From contig NC_133971.1 in NCBI RefSeq assembly GCF_031877795.1, positions 84,530,446-84,594,445 of the forward strand: DNA of 64,000 nucleotides, in the 5' to 3' direction. Source of the stretch: Strix aluco (Eukaryota; Chordata; Aves; Strigiformes; Strigidae). Within the stretch, counting starts at the first letter, position 1. Each line of letters begins with the position of its first letter. A program made the position numbers and the translations under genes. The notes under the pieces were generated by a model. The model saw only the letters and a program-made list of their open reading frames with translations, was not told the origin of the DNA and searched no databases. Shown one piece after another: positions 1 to 12,200 of this stretch.

Positions 1-2
1 GC

Positions 3-245
3 ACTGAGTGCCGAAGCCTTCAGAGACAGAGGACAGACGAGCATGGCTCTTATAATAAGCCTGTTGCGAGGATGCTCCCTCACAGCAAGAAGTGTGAAGC
101 ACTCGACGGGACCGGGCAGGGCCAGGGTGAAATAGTTACTCTGGTTCGCAATGAGCACGAGTCATTCGGCCTGGATTTGGAAATCCAGGCTATGCCCTTA
201 AAGGTTGTTGTCACAGGGCTGCGGCCAGGTGGAGCAGCAGAAATG
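3..245 (+). CDS. PDZD2: PDZD2 exon (first in window, 5' end cut off or outside)
   Basis: The frame is open from the first bases of the window to a donor at 246-247 (ATG|GTAATT), ending on a complete codon. It encodes a basic, Gln/Arg-rich lead-in and then the first half of a PDZ domain, from [19 protein letters not shown] to [14 protein letters not shown]. No acceptor is visible before position 3, so the true exon start is unknown. The ATG at 72 is internal and should not be read as a start. Confidence 0.85.
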
Positions 246-3200
246 GTAATTTTTTTCATTTTGGTTGCCTTGTTGTGATTTGCTTTCACTTTGCAAGGGG
301 GGGTGGTGGTGGTGGTGGTTGTGGTTGTTGTTATTATTAAGCAAGTGATCTGTTGAGAGTAAGTGCAAGGGAGATGTTTGTCTCTGTTGGGCAAAACATC
401 TCATTCCATATTGTTCTGAAACTGCTGTTAAATTAAGTGTTTCTGACCCAGAAGTGCAGTCTGGCTGATTCAAAATTAAGAAAGTCAAGAGGCAGATCTA
501 CTGAGATGGACTTGACCCACTCACAGTCACAGTTTTGAAGGAATACTATTCTTTTGTTTCCTTTCCTTTTATCAGGGGCAAAGACAAATTAAGTAAATAC
601 TGGTGGTAAAAATGTTTATTACGCTCTATTACTCTATATGCACGTATTCCTGTATTACACAAATCAGCTACCAGGACACCTTAGACACTGGCCAGGTTTG
701 CCAAGTGCCGTAATAGCACCAGTAACACGTGCACATACTAGTGTGGATACTTCATGCTGGATGTGGAATTGCTGACCTAGACGCAAAAGTGCAGAAAGAG
801 GAAGGAGGATACTCTGGTGTACAAATCTGAATGTAGCATTTTTATTCTAGTTAGTGACCACTAGGGTAAGAGGGGATGTGTTGCAGCAGTTTGAATTGGG
901 CTGTGAGAGCTGGGGATTTGGGTTCTGTTCCTGCCTTTTTCTCTGACTTACTGTGCAGTGTTTAGAAACATACTTAGGCTTTTACCTTAAGAGGTCAGGC
1001 CCTGCCCAGTTTAGTTAATTAACAGAGTCTCATTGGCCCAGTGGGAAGTTATGACCAGGAATATAATTCATACATGAAATACAAAAATGATAGACAGTGT
1101 TCCAGTCCTGAAGAAGGTAGGGCTGATCTATCTCAATTCATTTAAATGAAGAGGGCTATGTCCTCCATCCCAATACTGATCTCTCAGAGAAACCAGCAGC
1201 TCTTTTGACCTTCCTGTTTGAGATTGGTCATTAATTCCTCTCCTGGCAAAAGCAGTCTGCTTTTTATTTATGTTTTGGCAAACTGACAGCAGTGGTACCT
1301 GTGCTCTGCAGTGATGTGAAATAGGGAATTGCTCATAAGCCATTAAACGCTTCCCTGCAATTTTTACCCCTGTAGCAGGGCTTCTGATGTGTATTTGTAA
1401 TTTCCTTGAATCTGTCATTGCCTCAGGGATCAATGGGCAAGATGGCTGTAGGAGATGAGATTACCACCATCAACAGTATCCCAGTCAGTAAGATGACGTA
1501 CGAGGAAATCTGCTTGCTTATGCAGTGTCTTCCCACATCCGTAACCCTGGAGATCCAGAAAGCAGCATCAGGTGAGAGAGTAGCTTTGCTATTGTACCAT
1601 TTATTCTGAGTACCAGTGAAGAAAATTCTCTTGGATCAGCTGGGTCTGATCTTCTGCTGCCCTGGCTTCCCACATCAATTCAGAGATAAAACAGGGGGGG
1701 TACATGGTGCCTGCATTGGTGAGCCAGGCAAAGCATTTCGTCACCAAACCAGGTTTCAGGGTCTGCCCTAGCACCACGATGAGAGGAGCAAACCTCTTGT
1801 GTGAAGTTTATAGTACGTCCCATACTTACAGTATGTCTCTCCTGCCAAGATTTGCAGAGGTCTGAGTGCAGACCTGGAGCTAACTTGGCAGCCACACTGT
1901 CCTGACAACCTGGCTTACTGCCGTGCCTGTTCAATAAATATATTGACCTTTTATAATGACATCTGTCTCTCTTAAATCTGAAGTTTAAGTAATGTTTTAT
2001 GAATGTAGAATAAGGTAATAAAAGCCTCCTTTCTTTCTTTCCCTTTCGTGGGTCAGAATTCTCTAATGTGCAGAAACATGAAATAGAAAACCCAAGAAAA
2101 CTAGAATCTTATCAAAATGTTTATTTGCATGTTTCTTATAAGAAGTTTTCTGGTTTGAATTGAAATATTTGATACTTCCTTAGTTTCTGCTCAGGGCTGA
2201 TTTATGCTGCTACAGCAATATATCCATCCCCACAGACTGTACAAATTATGTGGTGTGGAAATGAGTGTTTGAAAAAGAAAAGCATACTTTTCAAATTCAG
2301 GAAGAACATAATATTTTGCTTCATTTTAGCTTATGATCTTCTTCATGTACCTATTAATACCTGGGAGCCTAAAGTGCTTCCAGATGCTTCAGTTCCAGTT
2401 GTTCTTTAAGGCATTCCTGGCTTGACAGAGTCCTGTTCTTGTTTCCTTAGATTGCTGTGGCTTTTGCAAACTAATAGCATTGGGGTAGGGGTACATTGGC
2501 ACTTGTATCAGGTAACTCTTCTGCTTTACCCTTCCCCTCATCCTGCCCCACTGGCAAAGAGGGCCTCTTCAGTGTTTGGTCCAGCACGCTGAAGCAGGGC
2601 AGTGCTTCAAATTGTAACCTGGCTGCTTCAAATTGCTCTTCTGAGATGTCTTCCCCTTTGTTGACTCCAGGATGAATCTGCACTTCTTAACATGGGTGTG
2701 GATAATCCCACAGGTTTGTGCAAGGATTAGAGAGATGTACTGGTGCGTTTGAATGAGCAGGAAAGGATACTGACTCTGTGAATATACCCCTCCTTCTCCA
2801 GGCACTTTCTGGGTCTCATCTGGTAGTAACTGGCCACTGGAAGGCAGCTTGAATGGGGATGGGTGTCCCAGAAACAGTGTAGAAAGGCAACAGGGAGCTC
2901 AGTGTGTTGGCCAAGAGCGGGTTAAAAATGTATTGGAAGCAAGGAAAGGTCTGTGCTAGAAATCCTGTAAAGCCCATATGCTTAATGCTTGTACAACATC
3001 ACCCATGCATGTCACATTGAACACCTGCAGAAGTGCCGGGAGGATCAGAGTCAAGTTATTTATGCACAGCTCGTCACTGTGTTATCTGTTCACCTTTGTT
3101 TGCCATGCCAGGGCTTTGTGCACTCTCTGCAATCTGTTGGAGACATCTTCGATCAAACAAGTAATGGGAAGCTGTACTGCTCAGCCTGACTTACTGCACA

Positions 3201-6200
3201 CTGACACTTTGATAGTTGGCTGCTTGACTGCTGAAATTTCAAAGATGAGAATTAAACTGATCATGACTACTTACCTTGGATAAGTGGATTGCTCCCTCCT
3301 GTGTGCTACTCAGATACACAGGGTTATGATTAATTTGAGTTGTTGTAAACATCATTACAGAAGAGGAGGAGTGCAGAGCAAAAGGAAAACATGTAGTCTG
3401 ACTATGTGGGTGTCTATTTCTGTAATAAAACCTGGAGTTTTGTATATGACTTCCTATATCTGACAGGCTTTTGCTTTTTTTTTTTGTTTTGTTTTTATCA
3501 TGATACAGCTGTCAGCAGATTTACAAACGTCATCCTGTCTCCAGGGGTAGACGGTCACAGTCAGGCCGATGTCAACAGCATCCTTGCAACTGGGGAAGAA
3601 GCGAGTGCTGGGAAGCAAGAAGGAGCAGGTTTGCAAAATGCTGGTGGCGGCTGTGCGGTGGAGAGAACAACACTGCCACCTGATGCCACGAGCAAAGACC
3701 TGCAAAGGGGTACCGTGAAAAGCAGCCGTGCCGAGGACTGCGCTGCCATCCCCGTCACCGATATCGATGACTTGCTCAGCCAGATGGGTGCTCCCGAAAG
3801 CAGGGCTTCGCGCACCTTGTCGCGAGCCGAAAGCCCCCTCCGAGATGAGTACACCACGATGTGCTGCTGTGGGACTGACGAAGGCTGTCCTGGTTCTGAG
3901 CCACAAGCAGCCAAGGAGGAGATGCTGGAAAAAACTGTGAATTGTGGAGCTAATGCACAAGGGGTTTTGGGGCTGTCTGTGTTGGATTCCATTAACACAG
4001 GCAAACTTTTTACTGTGAATAAAAACTCTTTAAATAACTATTCCAGGAATTTTAGCAGTTTAAATGAGGATGAGTTGCCTGCAGCAAACTCTCTGGAAGG
4101 TGAGAGAAGTGACCCGTTTCCAAAGTCTATGTATGGGGCTGCGGAGGATTCTCACTCGGATGCAGAGTCTGTCACAGAAACCTTAGATAGTGCTAATGAG
4201 ATGTTGCTTGCGCCCAGCGCCGCTGCTAGTGCCCCTGCAGTCTGTACTGTAATGGAGTCAGATGAAGAGCAAATTGAGATTTGTTGCATGAACGATGAGC
4301 TGCAAAAGCCCACACAGGAACAGCATCTCGCATCTGCAACAAGCTCATCCTCTCTGTCCCCACTGCACCCTTACGGCGGCAAAGTTTTGCAAACTGAGGG
4401 CTGTGCAATGTGTGGGTCACTGGAGACAAGCATCAACAAACTAGGCTTGGAGGATCACAGTGGTCCCACTTCATGTCCCTCACAGTGTTCAGATGTGTCC
4501 TCTGCATCTTTGTGTTCTCCTTCCTCAGTTTTCCTGCCAGAAAAAGACATCCTAAAGAACTCAGTCAGTATCCCTGAAGTTTACTCTTTCTGTAACAATG
4601 GTGCCTTAAGTACAGAAGAACAGATGGGTTTGGGGAACAGTAATGGACATATGAAATGCTGTGAATCCACTGGAGAGGAAGGGTCTCTGCACTGCAAAAA
4701 GATAAGCTTTTGCTCTGCTAGAAATGTTAGTGGCTTGGAGAACAACTTGCTTGAGAAAGAAGGATGTTATGAGCAGAGATCCAAATCTGAAAGCGAAACA
4801 GTGGCTGATGACTGTAGTCATGCTGTTAGTTATTGCTTAGTAAAGAAAGAAACCAACAGTTTGTCCAACTTGTCTAAAACAGACAGCAATCATATGAATG
4901 CATTGTCATCAAGAGCAATATCACTCAGGTCTCCCTTTCCCACTAGATCTAAAGATCCAAAGGCTAATACAACTCATGACTTGCCAGGGAAAAATGAGAA
5001 AATTAACTCTGTGACTTCAGGAAGGACTTCAAATGGAAAAGTCCAAAGCTCAGGCACAAATCACTGCAAAGGAGCTGCAGTACCACACAGCCCATCCTCA
5101 CAGAAAAAATCTTGTCAGGAGTCTAAGGGAATGGCACAAAAAAGTATAATGGACACCCTTTTAAATAATCAGAAGGCGAAAGCAGGACCAAAGCTAAAAG
5201 GGTTCACCATCAAAAGCAAAGCAAAGGTGAATTTGGATTCTTCTGGTATTAATCCTACCAAAGTCAGTGGGGCTGATCAGAAAAGGGCTTCTGTTTCCCC
5301 ACAGCTGTCCCCCAAACTCTTGGGGAAGAAAACACCTTTGTCCCGTAATTCACCTACAAACTCAGATCCTGGCAAGAGCATTTCCACAGCCTCAAGGACT
5401 CTGAAGTCAGAGCTAGAAAATAAACCATCTTTGGTCATATCTGAAGATTCACTTTTGCCTGTCCTGAATGGCACTGGCAGCCCAACAGCAAGCGGTGAAA
5501 TGAAATGTGGCTGTGGGGAGCTAACAGACCTGCAGCAGGCATGGGGAAAGCCAAAAGAAAAGCAAGTTTCCATGCAGCCTGCACTGTGTCAGGGTAAGGG
5601 TGCTAAGGTGGATGATTTCAGAGCCAGAGACAGTCAGTCCAAAGTCACATCATCTCCTCAGGGGATACCGAAAGCTGAATATGTGAAAGGGAAGACTGAG
5701 AACCCTGGAACAGGCCTGAATGCAATCAAGAGCATCTATAGTGCAGATGACCTTAGGCAATTAGATCTGCAAAACGCAGGACCATCTGCTGGAGGCTCTT
5801 CTTCATCAAGGTCCCCCTCAGTTCAGCAGGAGCAGCTGGAAGGGCAGGAGATCCAGCGCACTTTCATTGAGGTGAAGCTTTCCTCATCATCATCCTCTTC
5901 CTCATCCTCCTCTACCTCTTCCTCACCAGCATCGTTTTTGCAGCTGTCATTGCTGGAGAAAACAGAAGAGGCGAACACAGAAGTGCCTCAGCTGACTGAG
6001 GAGGTGGGGACCATGCAGTATTTCTCGAAAGTGTATACTGCCGGAGACAGAAATCTCTATGGGTTGTCAAAGCCTGTGACGAGGACTTACTCCATGCCAG
6101 CCCAGTTATCAGGTCACTTGAGGGAGGACTGCCATGTTGCAGAGGTTCATCCTGTGCAAGGCCCCCAGGGCCATGCTGCACAGGAGAAATGCCCCCAGGC

Positions 6201-9200
6201 AGCAACAGGGATGTTGAAGACGGTCCATCTGAATCTGCCAAATGGCCAGAGTGGGAAGGAACAGGCATATGCCTCCAAAAGCGTCCAGAGGGTCTGTGAC
6301 ACATCCCCCTCAGCCAGTGACATTAGCTGCCCCACCACCGATAAGCTGAGGAGCTTCAGGAGGAATTACTACTACTATGAGCTGAACTGGCCACATGAAC
6401 CTACCTCATCCTTCTCCGTCAAACAGAGGATCAAATCGTTTGAAAATCTGGCGAATTTTGACCGGCCCATTGTGAAGCCCATCGTTATACACTCAGCTGT
6501 GAGGTCCCCCATTGCCAGAAGATCATGTGGTGGAATGGCCACTTCAGCCACCCCCGCCGAAACGCCGCGGGCCTTGCGGCGCAGCTTGAGCTCCTACGGT
6601 GGCAGCCCGAGCCCAGCCAACGCCATGGCCAAGTCTCCCACCAGCACAGAGCCCATGCGTGTGGCGGCGGGTGGCAAGGAGGAAGGAAAGCCCCAGAGGA
6701 GCGAGGAGGGCGGTGCTGGGGCAGACGCAGCCGCCTTTCCCCCCCAGGCCTCACAGGCACGCCGGAGCCGGGGTCTGGGGCGACCGCCGCTGTCCCGCTC
6801 CAGGCTGCGGGAGCTGAGGGCCCTCAGCATGCCCGACCTGGACAAGCTGTGTGGAGAGGGCTTCTCAGGGCCACCACAGCCTGCCTGCTTCAAGACAGAG
6901 CTGGAAATCACACCCCGCAGAGACCTCGGCGTGCCCGCCCAGAGTGATGCAACCCCAGCAGCCCGCTGCGGCCCCGCTGAGGCGGGTGGGGTAGGAATGG
7001 GTGCCAGCAGCCCTCGGGACAGCGGCTCAGGGACACCAGGGTCTGCCTCAGATGATGACGTGCCCCGTGTCAGCTCTCCGGATGGGGAGCGCGCAGAGAA
7101 CAGCTGGTCCATCAGGTTGGTGTCAGCTTTGCTACTACTGTTTTGTTTTTATCCCCACAAGCCACTCCCAAGGCGAAGCTTCTCCATTGCCACAGATCTA
7201 CCCCAAAATGCATTTCAGCTTTGGCCCCAGCCCCCATTCCCCTCATTATTCAGGGTGCTGTTCTTCATGCTTTTGGTTGCTTGGAGCCACCATGCTGTTG
7301 TCTGGTGATGGCCACGCTTCAGCACAGGGTGAAACACTTTATCCTGGCAGGGCCGGGCTCTGTTTCTGCGTCCCATCTAGCTGGTTTTGGTCAGTTTTTG
7401 TCTATGTTATGACGCAGCAGCTGCTGTGGAGGGGAGGCTGTGCAGCGCTGGCTGCCAGCACAACATGCAGTGACAAACGAGCTTGTTGTCCTGCCAGAAG
7501 CAGTATTCAGATGTAGCTGTCTCCTTGTTTTTGTTAATGTCTGTTGCTAAAACCATTGGAGAAGGAGGAGGGGAACGGAACAGGGACTGATTTTCAGTTA
7601 TTTTTAAATTTTCTTTTCTGCCCCTCCCCTTCTCCCAGCATACGTTGCTACTTACCTGCTTTCAAGATTTCTGCTTGTTGATGAGCTGGTCCTTTATCGT
7701 TTATCTTAATGCAACCTACATTGTATACCTGAAACATATCTCTACACAGTCTAGAAATATAAAGCTGTCTTTTATATTTTTCTGTTCATTTTAGCTTGGA
7801 TCAGCTGCTCATCTCAAGCCTGGACCAGCAAAAACTGCAATCTGTTTTGTCAGCAGTAGTACCAAAATGTGACATAGCTGCTATGCTCCAAGAAGCCAAA
7901 GCACAAGTAAAGGTAAAAACCAGAAGATAAACCTACCTTATAGGCAGAATTTTTAAGGGTTTTGTTAATGGCAGATAAAATCTTTTCCAGTTTCAGAGCT
8001 CCTGTGGTAGGTTATAGTTGATGGTAGTTTTACTAATGATGGTTTTTGAATGCCTGCTATAAACCCATAATAAATTTGAATGGCTTTTGTATAAGAAAGG
8101 GTATTGTTTGTCCAGTGCAAAAGCAGTTTTGAGCCCCAATAAATAGATCTATTTTAAGTGGAGAAGTATGCCTCCACTTGAGTCATTATTACAGCTGAGA
8201 AACTCCAGGGTTTGCCAATAATTGCATATCAGAATTCAACATCAGAATTTAACTTTCCGCCAACCATCTGGGTCAGACTCACTTTCTGCACCACTCAAGG
8301 GAAGCTCTGTTCCTCTCTCTGCCTGAAAGCACCCGCCTTTTGCTAGAAGCTACGATCACAGAAGATGAATTTATTTTTTTTAATGCTGAACTGGTGGCTT
8401 GGAAAAAAAAAAAAAAGTGGCTGCTGGAGGGTTTGTGAGAGACTCCTGTGACCTTTTTGCTCTCTTCTGCAGAAACTGATTATTGCATTAAGATAACCTC
8501 CTTCATTATCTAGGTATTTAAAGAAGGCCTCCAAAGTGAAATGACTGCCAGAATATTACTTCCCTGTTTGCAGTGTTTGTGTTTTGGGGATACATCCACA
8601 TCCTTTTTAAATCAGAACAGAAGTTGATAAAATAATGACAGCACTGGAGAGGAAACTGCCATCTGGTCTGCATAACTGCTGGCTGAGCTGCATTTAGAGC
8701 GTTCCTGAGTCTTTTTCACAAAGGTTGCTATTTCAAACGTAGAACAGGCTGGGAGGAACTGGAGCTCCCCAAAATACCCAGCTTTACTTCCTTTCAGTGA
8801 CAGCATAGCTAAACCTTGCAAGTCCCAAGAGCTTGGTGTGCCAGGAGGGTTTGGTAGGTTTACTGTTAAGATTAGGATGGGATTGTACTTCTGGCTGAAG
8901 GTAATTAAGTGTTCTTTAAAGTATTTCGCATGGGGTCTTGGAGAAATTATTTATTTATGCCACTTTTCAAAGTCTGAGAACTCAAGTATTTATAAAGCTG
9001 AATGCTTTTTTGGAATGCACTCCTCTGCATAGTTTCTTATCCATATTTAAACCCAGTATGGCACGTACTCTGGAAAATGTTATGCTAGTCAAGTGCTGGA
9101 TTTAAGTGTTCAATAGGACAGTTCTTTGTAGTTATGCAATTGCTGAAAAATTAGATGGACTGCCTGATTTGGACTGAGAGCTTCCCTGTGAAGAGTTTGT

Positions 9201-12200
9201 CATTATCTTTTGCTCTGAACAGTGCTGAATTTACTGTTAGCATTTAATAAGCGCTACTAATACAAAAAAAAAAAAAAAAAACACAAAAACCGAGCATTTC
9301 GTTGTTTATACCTCTGCGACCAATGATCTTTGGCTAACAGGCTAAACAGAGGTGATCACTGGAGGCTTTGTGTGGCCACTGTCTGGCCAAGCAAAGCAGT
9401 AAGCATCCATAGCCAGTTCTCTGTGCCCCATAGTACACATGCGGGCTGAGGACAACACTGAGAGCTGGGGAGGGAGCAAACGCACAACCTCGGCAATGGG
9501 AAGCCAGGGTTCAGACTGTGTTGCTGGCTCGCCCAGGACATGTGGTCCTCACGCAGCCCCCTAACATCTGAGCTTCTGATGTATTTTTTTCTTCTTCCCC
9601 AGTGTAAGCAAATTAAGTTGTGGCAGCAAGGGTTGGAAATAACCTGACCTCTTAAACAAAAAGGGTTGCTATACTACTTAACAGTCAAAGATAAGTGTTT
9701 CCATTACCCTCACTGCACTTTTAAAGGAGCTAGCCTAGATACATAACTGATTTTATTATTTCTAGCCTAACATAAAGCTGTTCTCACTTGAGTACAGGTG
9801 AGAAGGGTCTTAACATCTACAAAAGACTGTGGACTAATGTGATCAGCCGTAACTGCTCTTCTCTCCTCAAGTGCTGATGGATCAGTGATGTGGAGCAGGG
9901 TGACATCAGTTTCTGGCATTGGGTGTGTGCATTGCAGGGATGCCTCTAATGCAGAAAATCTTCCAGGGCCACTATTTGGCAAAAAAGCACACAATGAGAC
10001 CAAGAATTTGACTGTTGATTCACCAGAAAATAATAATAATCTGTTTCCCTGTGCCTTTTGAAACAAAATTAAAAGGCAAACACTGAGTTAAAATGTTGAG
10101 TTTAGTGAACTAAATAGGTAATTTAATGCTAAATAGATTAAGAGGTTGGTTTCTAATGATGTGCCATTAATTTTAGTGTTGGCAGTTTCTGGAAATGGCT
10201 GATGTTGGATGGGATCCCGGGGAAAAGCTGAGAGACCTGCTTTCTACTCCCCACTTCTGATGCTCTGCCCCACAGATGGTTACTATCCCCTTGCTCTACT
10301 GAATTCCTGCTTATAGTCCCCCTTACACCACAAAATGTGGTCTCTGTAAGAGCATCTGGTTTTGTCCTAATAACCATTCAGAAGACAGCACCAGACTTGC
10401 TGGATGGGACTGCATCTCTCTCCTGGCAAATTCTGTATTTTGACAGCAGGCCATCACTTCAAAGAAATCAGCTTTACACCTTTGTTCTGGTCTGGAGGCA
10501 AGTTCAGCCCTGGTGCAGACCTGCACCAGTCCCTCTCCTGTGCTAGATGCTCCCATTTCCACAACAGCACAGCTTAGTCCCATTTTGGATCGCTAACAGG
10601 CTCCTTACTTCATCTCCCAAGTGAAACATTTTTTCCTGCTGTCCCATCTAACCTTCCCAAGCTTCAGTTTGTAGCCACTGCCCCTTGCAAGATTGTCTAG
10701 CATTGCTGAGAAGAGGTTGATGCAACTGCCCTGCATTACATCTTTGTAACTGCCTTTCAAGAGGAGGGAGAAATGGGATAACAAAAGTGTTAGTAATTCC
10801 CTTGAAAGTACAGTGCTTGGTGCAGAAAGGTTTGAGTTTTGACTGCAAAATATCAAGCAATGTGAAGTTGATTACAGTCTGTGAAAATTAGACTGTCCAA
10901 AGTTTAATATACTTCCACTATTCTAATTTTGACTTTGCGTTCTAACCTGAAGAAACCTTTTCTGTCTCTTCTGTGGCTGCTGCTCATCTGTATCTCAAAC
11001 AGAAATGCATTTAATGTCTCAGTTTCTATTCCTTGAGTTGCTTTTTTCACCTGCTGTAATTTGAGGGTATTGAGAATTTGTCATTTGTGCAGGAACTTGG
11101 TCTTGATCTTAGGTTTTGTTTTTCTTTTCTTCCCCCTTCCCCTCCACCTCCATTTTTCTGCTAGAGCAAAGAAGACACATACTTTGTAGTCTTGCACAAA
11201 GAAGAAGGAGCTGGCCTGGGATTTAGTGTTGCTGGAGGAATAGATCTGGAACAGAAATCAGTCACAGTAAGTGATGGCTGCAAGTCATCTTTTTGCAAAG
11301 CTCACTTTAAAGCAGGCTAGTGATGAGATCAAGTGCTCATTTATCAAGACTCACTGCAAGTCATTTACAGTCATAAAACAGTGTCTCTCAGAGGCAGCTG
11401 CATACCATCTGCTACTGAAATCACAGAGTGTCTGGGAAGCACAATTTTCATTATTGGAGATGGATGCCAATTATGTTTTCAGTCTTTAATAGTCTGTTAC
11501 TGGCTGGGATCAGCTAGATCTAAATCCTATGCATGTAAATGAAATTCTGCATGCAGTTGCAGTGCATGCAACCTTTTATGGAAGATTTTCATTCCCAGCC
11601 CTTGAAAGTAAACTCTGGGCAGCAAAGTTTTTGAAAGATTTTGCAAATCATGAGAATGACTGTTTCAGACCTTATCAAACGTTCTGGATTTCATATCACA
11701 AATTTGTGGGTGGTCAGTAAATGAGGGTTGGTTGGTTGTTTTTTAAAACATCTTATACAGCATTCTAAACCAAAGATATTGTGTGCCATTAAGTGATGTT
11801 GATGTGTAAAAAGTGATACCAAGCAATTTATATACTGTTCAAAAACAGATCAGTGAGACAGAAAATTCCAAGACAACCAGTGTCCTGTGTGACAGTTTCT
11901 TTACACAAGATATGCATTTAAATTCTGCCCTGAAAGAGAGAGAGATCCATTAAGTGCTGAGATTAGAAGAAAGGTATGTTCTCAGTCTGTGGGGCCTGCA
12001 GCAGCCCTTGCAGGAATCTTCTGGGTTTTGTTCTTAGACAAGACCAATATAAGTAAATGTATTTTACATTAAGCAGTCATTGAGATAGAACATGGTCACA
12101 GTCCAGGGTACGGACTCTACTTCTCTTGCTACAAAGGTTGTGTTCCCTGTCTCTGGCCTAAACACTTGCAGTGGCAGCTGTGAGGCAAGAGGAAGGCTCG

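Noticed and set aside
72..278. ATG at 72 as a gene start
   Set aside because: The frame is open upstream to the window edge and the ATG lies inside an exon before the PDZ domain.
3406..3508. N-terminal hydrophobic start ([12 protein letters not shown]...) of the long frame, which resembles a signal peptide
   Set aside because: It is the intronic pyrimidine tract and upstream sequence before the acceptor at 3508; the upstream exon joins in phase.
6594..7112. 172-codon antisense open frame inside the giant PDZD2 exon
   Set aside because: It lies opposite strongly coding, CpG-rich sequence; low stop-codon frequency in such sequence explains it.
7116..7308. Extension of the giant PDZD2 frame past 7115 ([13 protein letters not shown]...), which looks like a hydrophobic tail
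   Set aside because: The donor at 7116 and the in-phase continuation at 7795 into the conserved PDZ exons are better supported; the hydrophobic stretch is intron read-through.
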